Below, one piece after another: positions 8,501 to 16,344 of a stretch of DNA of 32,640 bases. Source of the DNA: Desulfobacterales bacterium. Lineage in GTDB: Bacteria > Desulfobacterota > Desulfobacteria > Desulfobacterales > Desulfobacteraceae. The notes beneath the pieces were generated by a model. That model searched no databases. It saw nothing but the letters and a program-made list of their open reading frames with translations, and was not told the origin of the DNA. Where the stretch lies: contig JAKSAX010000257.1 of assembly GCA_022361395.1 (NCBI GenBank), forward strand, positions 1 to 32,640. Direction: 5' to 3'. Every line of letters begins with the position of its first letter. Position 1 is the stretch's first letter. Made by a program: the position numbers and the translations under genes.

Positions 8501-8842
8501 TGCGATGCTCAATATGATCTCGGACGGGTTGAATCCCTCGAATTCCGGCAGCTCCATATGACGCACCGTATTGGTTATTTGCAGGACCATATTCTCAAGG
8601 GCCTTCTCAGCCAGATGTTCCGTCTTTTTCTGGGACAGGTGCCTGGTGACGAGAAAAACGGCAACGGTCACCGGAAGGGATACGGCATAAAACAGGTAGT
8701 TCCCTTTTGCAAAGATTGCGAGCGCTCCGTTGGGGATGAGTATGAGAAGCAGGCCGCCGGCCAGCCCGTTGACAACGGACAGGACGATGATGCGTAATGT
8801 TGCGCTTTCGGATGCGCTCCAGAGAAACTTAAGAAGGTTCAT
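5504..8842 (-). CDS. Double-length ABC exporter: two fused cyclic-peptide-type (SyrD/PvdE-like) half-transporters
   Basis: At 1112 residues, this is twice the usual ~550-residue cyclic-peptide exporter. Each half has about six membrane helices followed by an ATPase domain. Half 1 has Walker A GGNGSGKST at 364, signature LSTGQRKR at about 453, Walker B VFVFDEW (Asp477/Glu478) and the switch His at 511. Half 2 repeats Walker A at 943, LSTGQRKR, and VYIFDEW with AADQDPHFR. A Pro/Lys-rich linker (about 540-585) joins them. Both sites keep all catalytic residues, so both should hydrolyse ATP. The halves are clearly homologous along their whole length, indicating duplication and fusion. It probably exports the sulfated metabolite across the inner membrane. 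Its ATG lies four bases after the ligase stop, implying coupled translation. Confidence 0.9.
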   Translation of the reverse strand: MNLLKFLWSASESATLRIIVLSVVNGLAGGLLLILIPNGALAIFAKGNYLFYAVSLPVTVAVFLVTRHLSQKKTEHLAEKALENMVLQITNTVRHMELPEFEGFNPSEIILSIARAQSITSAATKNMESLQAYITLFVGWLYILYISPVFALFVLLVRFLLILIQEMFVKIIRGYVQLQMKEEKGMFTAFRNHLFGFKELKFNRKKSEEIFNCHLLPRIDENRRIRVKSSRYGAELLIISILASLLVMLACTVFSGSFSSGDVMRILIILFFTLQNDMLINASRQSIAEGSVALARLGMLFQGDSLRGSGEDLEVTSGNKGDDEFNEILMSDICFTYPAKGEEGFSIIIDDLSIESGKILFIVGGNGSGKSTLLKVLTGLYPPERGMVRIDGRPVDMSEHRDLFSGVFADFHLFDRFYGMEEVNKEEVEELLDLTGLTGKTRYRETGFSTLELSTGQRKRLALVIAMMEDRPVFVFDEWAADQDPHFRHYFYETILPSLKEKGKTVIAITHDDRYFHVADEVIRIDYGRIAEKWRPDRDKALHPLFSKPEKALTIPSAEKAPVYPGQKQKIPPKPRMTEEQKGFFAQMRNMFQEERESVKRVLFFLPLFALSLVSLVVILIHIPEQQIIEGSTYLWFIVMLCLMVVTFRNLQKYFFNAVENRIMNLRIKVMDHVRNTDLETLNQVGAERIYTALTSDIRAISETTDIILLCFQGGLRTVMIYFYVAYLYPPAGALMVVLTSIGAALYISNHTKMIRLFELVRYRQKKLFESVNHLIHGFKELKLSNRKSNDFYERSLRKEAEDLRELKTDSVGFYIRNATITYGFWKGILLVMILALPFAGIPAATLPVVVGLVITMPLRQVIDRYSQFHMAYMSIRRLMDFETMMKGITREPEPASDEETACPGVIRYDNISYVYRTRDARPFSIGPMSLSFSAGEVVFITGGNGSGKSTLLNVMTGLYPADSGMVYLDGRAVDIRSYRELFSPIFTDFHLFDALYGIKDPDQGKINELLRVFQLDKRVKWINGKFSTLDLSTGQRKRMALLTTILEDKPVYIFDEWAADQDPHFREYFYMKLLPDFKSQGKTVIAVTHDDRYFHTADRVLHLDYGQLSPG

Positions 8843-8846
8843 GGGT

Positions 8847-10259
8847 CTAATCTTGGACCATCACTTCGAGTCTCTGCCTGTCCACCTTGCCGCTGGCAAG
8901 CAGGGGGAGTGATTTTAAAAACCTGATTTCGTCGGGAACCGCCCGGTTGGGCAGGAGATCGAAACACGATGCCCGGACCCTGGATTCATCTGTATCTGCC
9001 CCTTTTTCCGGGATTATGCAGGCTATCAATCTCTTTCCCCGCCTGCTTTCACCCTTTGCCACCACAATAGCGGAATCAATGCCGGAAATCTGCTGAAGGC
9101 CGGATTCCACATCTGCAAATGAGACTAAGAGGCCGTCCCGGTTGACGCTGTGATCGTTTCTCCCGAAGACCCGGATGCTTCCGCCGGGGAGTACCTCTCC
9201 AAGATCTTTGGTGCAGAACCAACCGTCATTCTCCCGGACACACTCACCCAAGGGGATTCCGGATTCGTCGATATATCCTCCGAAGCCGTAGGGATGTTTG
9301 CACCAGAGCATACTGCGCATCCCCTCCCCTTTGACTGCCTCTTTTTTTTCAGTGCGTATAAGCACGCCGTCCATGGGATTTCCGGCGGCTTCGGACCGTA
9401 CAGATATCGGCTCATCCGCTGACGCTGCAGTCATGGCCCCCATCTCCGTGCTCCCGTATAAATTCACCAGAGGGCCGAAAAGTGATTCGTACCTCTCAAA
9501 GCTCTCCTTGTTCCGGAACCGGTCACCGGCCGTCACCGTCAGTTTGTACTTCCGGGAGCTCCTTCTTCCCTTTAACAATGTTTCGCAGAACACCGGCGTC
9601 ATGAATGCCGTATCCGGATTGAAAACCGTCTCACGCTGTATAAATCTGAGCAGATTCGCCCCGGCCTGAAGATCCACTGCAGCCCCGGCAAGCATTCCCG
9701 GCAGAAAGGCAGCGCCCAGGCCGTACATGTGGGTTATGGGAACCGGTATGGCGATTCTGCTGTTTTCTCCGAGTCCCAGGCGTGTGATACAATTTCCGGC
9801 GTTACCTTTGAGCATGGTGTGGGAATGAACCGCCATTTTGGGTACCCCGGTGCTGCCTGAGGTTCTCAGAAGCAGCTTGGGACCGGTTTCACCCGTAAGG
9901 TCCGCCGGCACGTGGTCGTAGTTTTCGATTATGCGCAGATAGTCATCAGCGCCGGTCCGCTCCCCCTTTTTCTCTCCATAACCTGCCACGATCTTATACC
10001 TGCAAAAGCAGGGGAAATAGCCTGCACCGTCATCCGGCTCCATGCCAATCAATAGGAAATTGTACCCCTCTTCCAGTAAATAGAGGAGTGTCAGGGCACC
10101 GGGCAGGGAGTTGCTGCATGACAATACCACCGGATCATCCCTGCCGACGAAATTCCTGTGAAAAACCTTTTTTATACTCTCAAAATGACCGGCAATATCC
10201 GAAAACCGGCATGTGTCGTCTCCGTCACTAACGGCAGTGTTTTGATTTATAAACTTCAT
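8847..10259 (-). CDS. Stand-alone AMP-forming acyl/aryl ligase (adenylation enzyme)
   Basis: The 470-residue ANL-superfamily enzyme shows P-loop TSGSTGVPK (133-141), NLYGSTEMGAM (A5-like) and the C-terminal LLASGKVDR with the catalytic Lys at about 458. It has no carrier domain of its own. The core resembles aryl-acid and benzoate-type ligases (THMYGLGAAFLPG) more than amino-acid adenylation domains, but the binding-pocket residues cannot be decoded with certainty here. It sits 19 nt after a chorismate lyase gene, so 4-hydroxybenzoate is the likely substrate, activated as an adenylate and passed to the ACP at 22029-22295 or to CoA. It is slightly short for the family (500-550 residues), with a compressed N-terminal subdomain. 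Confidence 0.85.
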   Translation of the reverse strand: MKFINQNTAVSDGDDTCRFSDIAGHFESIKKVFHRNFVGRDDPVVLSCSNSLPGALTLLYLLEEGYNFLLIGMEPDDGAGYFPCFCRYKIVAGYGEKKGERTGADDYLRIIENYDHVPADLTGETGPKLLLRTSGSTGVPKMAVHSHTMLKGNAGNCITRLGLGENSRIAIPVPITHMYGLGAAFLPGMLAGAAVDLQAGANLLRFIQRETVFNPDTAFMTPVFCETLLKGRRSSRKYKLTVTAGDRFRNKESFERYESLFGPLVNLYGSTEMGAMTAASADEPISVRSEAAGNPMDGVLIRTEKKEAVKGEGMRSMLWCKHPYGFGGYIDESGIPLGECVRENDGWFCTKDLGEVLPGGSIRVFGRNDHSVNRDGLLVSFADVESGLQQISGIDSAIVVAKGESRRGKRLIACIIPEKGADTDESRVRASCFDLLPNRAVPDEIRFLKSLPLLASGKVDRQRLEVMVQD

Positions 10260-10278
10260 GGTTTCAAACCTTCCGTTC

Positions 10279-10845
10279 TTAAATAAAATAAGTTTCCGGA
10301 AATTTCTCCGTTATCATCATTACCGGCTTCCGGTCGGAATATACGAGATAAGTCCGGCAGAGAAGGGGACAAGTTCTTTCAACCTTGAAATAATCGGCAA
10401 TGTACCCTGCAGGTTGACAAAATGTGGCAACCACCTCCTTGAACGTCTCGGTTTTGCAGTCCTGCCACAGCTTCCCTATGGGAATATTCGATTTGATCAA
10501 CCCGTCCCTGAATCTTTTTTCCAGGCAATGGGGGACAATGATCGATTCCGCATAAAGGCAGTTCTTACCGCTGGAGACCCCTTGCAGAACCACCTTTCTT
10601 TCCATCACATCCCTTCCCGGCTCCACTGCCATAATCGGGATACCAGAAGCTGACGGTTTCAACTCTTCGGACAATTTCACGATCTTGATCGATTCCGACA
10701 TATAAATCTCCAGAATCTCCGTAAGGGTGCCGTCCATTGTCAGGAGGATTTTCTGGAACAATCCCAATGTCTCTTTGTTCACCGGTTCCGACTCCGGATT
10801 TTCAGACTTTAAATCGTAAACCGCATTTTCACTGTATTTCAGCAT
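10279..10845 (-). CDS. Chorismate pyruvate-lyase (DUF98/Rv2949c-like), forms 4-hydroxybenzoate
   Basis: The start is ATG 10845 (MLKYSEN) with GGGGGG five bases upstream; it overlaps the sulfotransferase stop by 17 nt. The 188-residue protein matches the mycobacterial Rv2949c type of chorismate lyase by recall: DGTLTEILEIYMSESIKI, then KVVLQGV and YAESIIVPHCL, IPIGKLWQDCKTETFKE and finally KPVMMITEKFPETYF. These enzymes cleave chorismate into 4-hydroxybenzoate and pyruvate. In mycobacteria the product primes phenolic glycolipid polyketides through a FadD-type ligase; the adjacent ligase gene here suggests the same logic. Ubiquinone synthesis is less likely, as no ubiA or other ubi gene is nearby. 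Confidence 0.85.
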   Translation of the reverse strand: MLKYSENAVYDLKSENPESEPVNKETLGLFQKILLTMDGTLTEILEIYMSESIKIVKLSEELKPSASGIPIMAVEPGRDVMERKVVLQGVSSGKNCLYAESIIVPHCLEKRFRDGLIKSNIPIGKLWQDCKTETFKEVVATFCQPAGYIADYFKVERTCPLLCRTYLVYSDRKPVMMITEKFPETYFI

Positions 10846-11524
10846 AGTTTCCCCCCATATCTTTGCAGCCGTCAAAAGTATAGCCGAAAAAAGCGATATC
10901 CTCTTTGAAGTACTCCCCTACCATTTTTCTGGTTTTGTCAGTGTAATAGTCTCTGTAATCCCTGTGCCCGGATCCGTTGATTTTCGGCAGAGCCCCTTCA
11001 ATGCCGAGGCGGTCGCAGACCCTTGCAAAATCACGTTCCAGGGTTTCGAATCTTCCCAGAAAATCCACCATTAACCGCCCTTCCCGGTCTGTAAGCATCG
11101 GTTTCTGAAACTTTGCCGCTCCCCTGGGATAAGGCCTGGGCGTATTGATGACCCACTCCAGGTATTCACCGAAACCGTTCATGGCGCTTACGGTTTCGTA
11201 CCGTACGTGTGTCGGGTCTTTCAGGATGAAATGGTACATGGAAACCTGCCAGTCCCAGGGGTTACGCACAAAGGCAAATTTGTAGCAGGAATTAAACACC
11301 TCCGGGGTCACCTCTTTTTTTACATCCCTGGCACTGGCATGATACAACGAATAACGCCAAATATCGTAGAGCGGGTTCGGTCTGCCGTCGATGGTTTTGG
11401 CAGGCCTTTTTATTTTGAATTTTTCCGGCTCCGAGCAGTGGGGTTCAAGTATCTTCCGGATGCTCATGCCGGCGGCCTTGGCAACATGAATGAAAATGGA
11501 TTTACGGCTGCGGGATATCAGCAT
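10829..11524 (-). CDS. PAPS-dependent sulfotransferase (family 2 type)
   Basis: The 231-residue protein has the 5'-phosphosulfate loop SIFIHVAKAAGMSIRKIL at residues 9-26 and the 3'-phosphate motif FAFVRNPWDWQVSMYHF near residue 90, both diagnostic of sulfotransferases moving sulfate from PAPS to a hydroxyl or amine. No membrane anchor is present, so it acts in the cytoplasm. The ATG is six bases after the anSME stop, with GGAGG and AAAGG just upstream. It is the second sulfotransferase of the operon and differs strongly from that at 22288-23556, so they probably sulfate different positions or substrates. The phenolic hydroxyl of a 4-hydroxybenzoyl group is a reasonable target but is not proven. 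Confidence 0.85.
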   Translation of the reverse strand: MLISRSRKSIFIHVAKAAGMSIRKILEPHCSEPEKFKIKRPAKTIDGRPNPLYDIWRYSLYHASARDVKKEVTPEVFNSCYKFAFVRNPWDWQVSMYHFILKDPTHVRYETVSAMNGFGEYLEWVINTPRPYPRGAAKFQKPMLTDREGRLMVDFLGRFETLERDFARVCDRLGIEGALPKINGSGHRDYRDYYTDKTRKMVGEYFKEDIAFFGYTFDGCKDMGGNYAEIQ

Positions 11525-11529
11525 TGCCT

Positions 11530-12723
11530 TTAATTGCCTCCTTTCCCGGCATCCTCACGGGCAATTATCTCCATGATCCGTGCCGGCGGCTGCCCGGTTT
11601 TCAGCAATTGGGCCATCGTCTTCATGGGCCGGTCTATGTGCGTGAAAAATGACCGGTATCCTTCACACAGATAGTTGAGGCCCGCTTCTCCGTCAGGTGT
11701 TTTTATGAACCTGTTTTTGGGGCATCCTCCCCGGCACCTTTGGCCGACTTCACATTGCCTGCAGTATTCCGGGAGTTTTTTCTTCTTGTCATGGCCGAAT
11801 ACCTTTTGTTTTGCCGAAGTCACGAGGCCGGCCATGCCGTTTTCCCCAATGTTTCCAAGACGGTATTTCGGCTCTACAAAATGATCGCAGGAGTAAAGGT
11901 CTCCGTTGTGTTCCAATGCAAGTGCATGGCCGCAGGCGTCTGCAAAGATGCACAAAGAGGGAGGCGCCCCCAGCCAGCTGCCCAGTGACACATCAAATAT
12001 CTGAACAAATACCCGGCCCACATCATGACGCACCCATTCATCAAAGACGGAATTCAGGAAGGAGCCGTACGCCATGCCCCCTATTGAATGTTCCGTCACC
12101 GTGTCCCCCTCCTGGAACCCTGTGTTGTTCTTTCTTACCACGATGGGGATGAACTGTATGAACTCTGCCTGGACCTCATCCCTCAAAAAGCGGTAGACCT
12201 CCATGGGATGGGCATAGTTGGCCGCGTGAACACAGGTGAGAATATTTACGGCCACATCATGTTTTTTTAAAAGTTCAGCCCCATTGAACACCTTGCGGAA
12301 GCTCCCTTTCCCACTTTTATCCACACGGTATGCATTGTGAATATTTTCCGGGCCGTCCATGCTGAGGCCGATGAGGAAATCATGGGTTTTAAAAAATTCG
12401 CACCATTTGTCATCAAGCAGCACCCCGTTGGTCTGCATGGTATATCTTATTCTCTGTCCCGGTTTTTTGTACCGTTCGGCCAGTTCCACCGATTTCCGGA
12501 AAAAATCAACGCCCATGAGGGTCGGTTCCCCGCCCTGCCAGGCCACTTCCACCTCAGGCCCCTGTTGCCCGCCTATGTACTGGCGCAGGTATGAGTTCAA
12601 CGTATCAACGGTCATGCGGAATTTACTGCCGGGATAAAGCCTTTCCTTTGACAAAAAAAAGCAGTATTTACAGTTCAGGTTACAAACTGCGCCGGTCGGT
12701 TTGGCCAGAAGATGAAATAACAA
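11530..12723 (-). CDS. Anaerobic sulfatase-maturating enzyme (radical SAM/SPASM)
   Basis: This 397-residue protein starts at TTG 12723: an in-frame stop lies upstream and no ATG precedes the radical SAM cluster motif. The motif CNLNCKYC (Cys14, 18, 21) binds the SAM [4Fe-4S] cluster. The SPASM region near the C terminus has the pattern CIFADACG, YSCDHFVEPKYRLGN, YCRQCEVGQRCRGGCPKNRF and YLCEGYR, typical for anSME with two auxiliary clusters. The enzyme oxidises the Cys or Ser of C/S-x-P-S-R in sulfatases to formylglycine without oxygen. The sulfatase at 30028-32505 carries CSPSR and is the evident client. That the gene is placed inside the biosynthetic operon links sulfatase activation to production. 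Confidence 0.92.
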   Translation of the reverse strand: MLFHLLAKPTGAVCNLNCKYCFFLSKERLYPGSKFRMTVDTLNSYLRQYIGGQQGPEVEVAWQGGEPTLMGVDFFRKSVELAERYKKPGQRIRYTMQTNGVLLDDKWCEFFKTHDFLIGLSMDGPENIHNAYRVDKSGKGSFRKVFNGAELLKKHDVAVNILTCVHAANYAHPMEVYRFLRDEVQAEFIQFIPIVVRKNNTGFQEGDTVTEHSIGGMAYGSFLNSVFDEWVRHDVGRVFVQIFDVSLGSWLGAPPSLCIFADACGHALALEHNGDLYSCDHFVEPKYRLGNIGENGMAGLVTSAKQKVFGHDKKKKLPEYCRQCEVGQRCRGGCPKNRFIKTPDGEAGLNYLCEGYRSFFTHIDRPMKTMAQLLKTGQPPARIMEIIAREDAGKGGN

Positions 12724-12759
12724 GATTGAATCCCTTTTCCGTTAAAAAACTGTTCGTAT

Positions 12760-13539
12760 TTACCTTAGCCTATCCCCTGCCCAGGGCATGAGAAACCTGC
12801 CGAGCAGTTCCAGGCCGTTGCTGAAAAGTATTCCCAGGATGGCTATCACCGCCAGCCCTGCGTACATCTTACCCACGGCAAGGGTGGACCATGACATCCA
12901 GATAAAATATCCTATACCCTGATCCGAGGCCACAAACTCCGCTGCCACGATAATCAGCAGGGAGATGCTGAGGGAGAGCCTGAGGCCGGTGAAGATATCC
13001 GGCAGGCTGGCCGGAAGAATCACCTTCACGAAAAGCATGGCCCCTTTTGCACCGTAGTTCCTTCCGGCCTGGATCAGCACAGGGTCAATGCCCATTACCC
13101 CTTTCATGGTTGTAATCAGGACCAGGAAAAAACCGCCCATGGCCACGGTTACAACCTTGCTAAGCTCCCCTATGCCGAACAGGATCATGAAAAGCGGCAG
13201 CAGGGATATCTTCGGGATTGGAAACAGGGCTGAAACAATGGGGTCTAAGAGGGCACGTGCAATTCTGCTCCACCCCATGATCATCCCCAGCAGGATTCCG
13301 GGCACGGCACCCATGGCAAATCCGAGGAATATGCGGCCCAGGGAGACGGATAAGTGCCCGAAAAGTTCTCCGCTGCGGATCAATTCAAAAAGCACCCGCC
13401 CCACAGTAGTCGGAGGCGGAAAAAAGCGCCTGTCCAGAAGCCCGGACTGAACAACAACCTCCCACAGGCTAAGGGCTATGAAAGGCGAAATAACCGATAG
13501 TACAAAAAGACGCTGTTCTTCCCTTGATTTATCGGCCAT
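12760..13539 (-). CDS. ABC importer permease, SsuC/TauC/NrtB type
   Basis: Start ATG 13539 (MADKSREEQ) overlaps the ATPase stop by 11 nt; a TTG three codons earlier is possible but lacks proper ribosome-site spacing. The ~259-residue protein has six predicted membrane helices and the permease family's EAA-like loop (IDPVLIQAGRNYGAKG then VILPASLPDIFTGLR). The family imports sulfonates, taurine, sulfate esters, nitrate or thiamine precursors. With the ATPase and binding protein it forms a complete importer, placed among sulfotransferases and the sulfatase-maturating enzyme; uptake of a sulfonated or sulfated compound is therefore the favoured role. Confidence 0.88.
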   Translation of the reverse strand: MADKSREEQRLFVLSVISPFIALSLWEVVVQSGLLDRRFFPPPTTVGRVLFELIRSGELFGHLSVSLGRIFLGFAMGAVPGILLGMIMGWSRIARALLDPIVSALFPIPKISLLPLFMILFGIGELSKVVTVAMGGFFLVLITTMKGVMGIDPVLIQAGRNYGAKGAMLFVKVILPASLPDIFTGLRLSLSISLLIIVAAEFVASDQGIGYFIWMSWSTLAVGKMYAGLAVIAILGILFSNGLELLGRFLMPWAGDRLR

Positions 13540-14323
13540 CCGGTACAAGCCCCCCCAGACCCGATTTCTTCACCTCCTTTACCAGGTCATCCCACATGGA
13601 TTGGCATACACTGACAAATTCCGGTGATTTCCGCATGGTCATCTCCCGCGGACGGGGCAGGTTCACACGGTATATCTTTTTTATCCTCCCCGGTGCGGCT
13701 GTTAGAAGGACCACCCTGTCTCCCAGGATCACCGCTTCCTCAATGGAATGGGTCACATAGACCACGGTTTTTCTCTCATGGTTCCAGATGTTCAGCAAAA
13801 CCTCCTGCATGACGGTCCGGGTCTGGGCGTCCAACGCCCCGAAAGGTTCATCCATGAGGAGCACCTCCGGCTCATTTGCCAGGGCCCGCGCGATGGCCAC
13901 CCTCTGCTTCATTCCGCCGGAAAGTTGATAGGGGTAACTATCTGCATAGGCTTTGAGTCCCACCTTACCGAGGTATTCCATCCCCCTGTCCAGCCTCTCT
14001 CTTCCCGGGACACGGCGCATCTCCGGGCCGAAGATCACGTTGTCCAGCACCGTCCGCCAGGGAAATATGGCGTATTCCTGGAACACCATGGCGTTCAGGG
14101 GCGTCTCTTTTTTTCCGGAACGGGATATTTCATACTCCCCGCAGCTTTGGGGGAAAATGCCGGCAAGTATTCGGAGCAGGGTAGATTTACCACATCCGGA
14201 AGGACCGATGATGCACAGGAACTCCCCCTCTTTCACGGAGAGATCCACCTCCTCCAGGACATAAGAGGACTGTTCCGACCCGTAGTATTTACCTACATTT
14301 TTCAGCTCTATCTTTGCAGGCAT
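13529..14323 (-). CDS. ABC importer ATPase, SsuB/TauB/NrtD type
   Basis: This 264-residue ATPase has Walker A GPSGCGKST at 39-47, the Q-loop in NAMVFQEYAIFPW, signature LSGGMKQRVAIARAL, Walker B VLLMDEPFGALD and the switch His in YVTHSIEE. The pattern is typical for SsuB/TauB/NrtD. Its ATG is one base after the binding-protein stop codon, and its end overlaps the permease gene, so the three are translated together. It energises uptake by the adjacent permease. Confidence 0.9.
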   Translation of the reverse strand: MPAKIELKNVGKYYGSEQSSYVLEEVDLSVKEGEFLCIIGPSGCGKSTLLRILAGIFPQSCGEYEISRSGKKETPLNAMVFQEYAIFPWRTVLDNVIFGPEMRRVPGRERLDRGMEYLGKVGLKAYADSYPYQLSGGMKQRVAIARALANEPEVLLMDEPFGALDAQTRTVMQEVLLNIWNHERKTVVYVTHSIEEAVILGDRVVLLTAAPGRIKKIYRVNLPRPREMTMRKSPEFVSVCQSMWDDLVKEVKKSGLGGLVPDGR

Positions 14324-14324
14324 T

Positions 14325-15329
14325 CTACTTAATCCCCCGGTCTAAGGCATCTTTCCGTAAACCGTTCTCGATCATCCGGGACAAAGGGAGCGGTTCCTGG
14401 AATTCCGTGTAACCGCGTTCCACATGATAGGCCTGCTGTGCCATGATATTTTCCCCGTCAATCTCTCCGTTTACATGAAAAACCGGTGGCGGGCATCTCC
14501 TGATGAGTGCGGGGGGAAATTTTACATACTTTTGGTAAATTAAAAGGTGTTCGTCTTTCAGCCAGTCTTCACCCCGGATATCCCTCACGGCCCGGATATA
14601 TGCGGTCAAAAACCTTACCCCCGCATCCCGGTAGGCCGGTGTAAGCATCCGCTTTCCAAAATAGACAACCGAGCCCTGGATGGTTTCGATCTTTTCCAGC
14701 GGCATTTGAACCGCCATCTTTGCATCGAGGATCCTGGCGGCCATGGGATAAGCGGTTGCACCGGCATCAATGGCGCCGTTGGCAAAGGCCGTGGGAATCT
14801 CATGGAAGGGGAGCGATACCAGCTGCACATGGTCGATGGTCAGCCCGCCCAAAGCCAAAACCCGGGAATAGACATACTCCATCAGACCCCGATAAGAGGT
14901 TAACGGCATCTTCCTCCCTTTAAGACCCTTTGGCTCAGTTACCTTGCCGGAATCAAACAGATCCTTTCTCGCCATAAAAACAATGTCAAACTTCTCGCCC
15001 CCGGCCACGATCTTAATCTCCAGACCCTGGTGAAATGCATTAAAAAGATCTGTTCCGATCCTCCCCATGGCAACATCGAGCCGGCCGGTACTCAATGGGG
15101 CGAGCATATGCCCTCCCGACCGGAAACGGGTGAGGCGCACATCCAGGCCTTCCTCCCTGAAATACCCTTTCTCCATGGCGATGAAAAAAGGGGAGAATCC
15201 GAAATGGGGCGCGTATGCAACCTTCAGGGTTTCTATATTGCCTGGCTTCTCTTTGGCCTCAGCCCCGGTATAAACGCCGGCAAGAACTGTCAGGAAAAGA
15301 ATAATTACCGTTTTTGCAAGTTTCGGCAT
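14325..15329 (-). CDS. Periplasmic substrate-binding protein, SsuA/NMT1-like
   Basis: Start ATG 15329 (MPKLAKTVII) is chosen since AAAGGAGG sits just upstream; the frame is open further but overlaps the methyltransferase gene. Residues 1-25 form a Sec signal with a likely cleavage after AEA. The mature 309 residues fit the SsuA/NMT1-like fold: LKVAYAPHFGFSPFFIAME and KGYFREEGLDV, LSTGRLDVAMGRIG, and FANGAIDAGATAYPMAA. These proteins bind alkyl- or arylsulfonates, sulfate esters, nitrate or thiamine pyrimidine precursors. The substrate cannot be read from sequence. Its context suggests a sulfated aromatic, possibly the pathway's own product. Confidence 0.85.
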   Translation of the reverse strand: MPKLAKTVIILFLTVLAGVYTGAEAKEKPGNIETLKVAYAPHFGFSPFFIAMEKGYFREEGLDVRLTRFRSGGHMLAPLSTGRLDVAMGRIGTDLFNAFHQGLEIKIVAGGEKFDIVFMARKDLFDSGKVTEPKGLKGRKMPLTSYRGLMEYVYSRVLALGGLTIDHVQLVSLPFHEIPTAFANGAIDAGATAYPMAARILDAKMAVQMPLEKIETIQGSVVYFGKRMLTPAYRDAGVRFLTAYIRAVRDIRGEDWLKDEHLLIYQKYVKFPPALIRRCPPPVFHVNGEIDGENIMAQQAYHVERGYTEFQEPLPLSRMIENGLRKDALDRGIK

Positions 15330-15339
15330 ACGCCTCCTT

Positions 15340-16344
15340 TCAACTTTGCTTTTCTGCCCGGATAACACTCATCACGGATCCGGTGGAGATGATATCCGGC
15401 TTTTGGAATCCAGCCTCCCGGAACAGGCGGGAAAACTCATCCTTTGTGCGGATCCCGCCGCCGGTCATGATCAGCATGTTCATATCCGCTAAAGAGACCC
15501 GCCAGGGCGTTTCCGGTGCGATCATCCTCTCCACTGCAAAAACCAGGCTTTTTTCCGGCATGGCATCATAGCAGTTTTTAAGAAGCCTCACGGCGTTGTC
15601 ATGGGTGAGCGCATGAACAAGCCCGGTGAGATAAGCATCCGCGGACGGAGGAACAGATGCCAGAAAATCATCTTTTATAAATGTATATCGGGAACCCAGG
15701 CCTTGTTTTCTCAATACGGCATCCCCGGTTTCCCCCATATCCATTAGAACACCTTCCATATCCGGATACTTTTGCAAGATGGCGCCAAAAAGTATGGACT
15801 GGTCCCCGCCCACGAGAACGAGCCTGCGGATTCCGGAAAAATCGCAGGCGTTCATCACGGCTTCGTTGTTCCCGCCGGCGGATATACCTGCCATGGCACG
15901 GTTGTAGCGTTCCGCCGCCTTAGGATTTTCCTTCAGATACTCCGCCCGGTTGGATCCGTACACCTTTTCAAAGGCACTTTCACCGGTTTTCACGGTGTGA
16001 ACCACCTCTTCCCATGGGGCAAACTCCTCTTCCCCCCGGAGGAGTATAAACTCTCTCAGGGAGCCGGGAACGTCCCTTTTGAGGCACTCCGCTTCCGGGG
16101 TCAGCCGGAACCGGCCCGGATCTGTCTCTGAAAACATACCGACACCGGCAAGCGCTCTCATAAGCCGGTACAAGGATCCAGGATGCGTACCTGTATCCTT
16201 AGCCAGAGTATCGCAGCTCATTTCCCCTCCGGTAAGATGGTCGGCAATCCCCAGCTTGGCTGCGGCGTAAATGCAACGGGAAATTGCAAGGCCCATTGTC
16301 ATCTCAAGCACTTTCTCCCGTGGCGGCTTGTTCCCTTTATCCAA
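15340..16344 (-). CDS. O-methyltransferase-fold protein (plant-type OMT/DnrK-like) with a degenerate SAM motif
   Basis: The gene starts with TTG 16344, which overlaps the PKS stop by 8 nt and has GGAG six bases upstream. The 334-residue protein has the N-terminal winged-helix dimerisation domain (about 10-100, CIYAAAKLGIADHL and GSLYRLMRALAGVGMF) and a C-terminal Rossmann domain. The usual glycine motif DVGGGxG reads LVLVGGDQS (175-183), missing two of the glycines and the leading Asp; the catalytic His region, normally LHDW, reads LVHALTHD (His244). The Glu in VERMIAP is kept, as is MTGGGIRTKDEF. It could still bind SAM weakly or have become a non-methylating enzyme, as known for RdmB-like relatives. 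It follows the PKS directly, so it acts on the polyketide. Confidence 0.8.
   Translation of the reverse strand: MDKGNKPPREKVLEMTMGLAISRCIYAAAKLGIADHLTGGEMSCDTLAKDTGTHPGSLYRLMRALAGVGMFSETDPGRFRLTPEAECLKRDVPGSLREFILLRGEEEFAPWEEVVHTVKTGESAFEKVYGSNRAEYLKENPKAAERYNRAMAGISAGGNNEAVMNACDFSGIRRLVLVGGDQSILFGAILQKYPDMEGVLMDMGETGDAVLRKQGLGSRYTFIKDDFLASVPPSADAYLTGLVHALTHDNAVRLLKNCYDAMPEKSLVFAVERMIAPETPWRVSLADMNMLIMTGGGIRTKDEFSRLFREAGFQKPDIISTGSVMSVIRAEKQS

Noticed and set aside
12760-15329. Nitrate importer (NrtABC)
   Set aside because: The family cannot be excluded by sequence alone, but no nitrate reduction genes are present and the surrounding genes concern sulfate esters.
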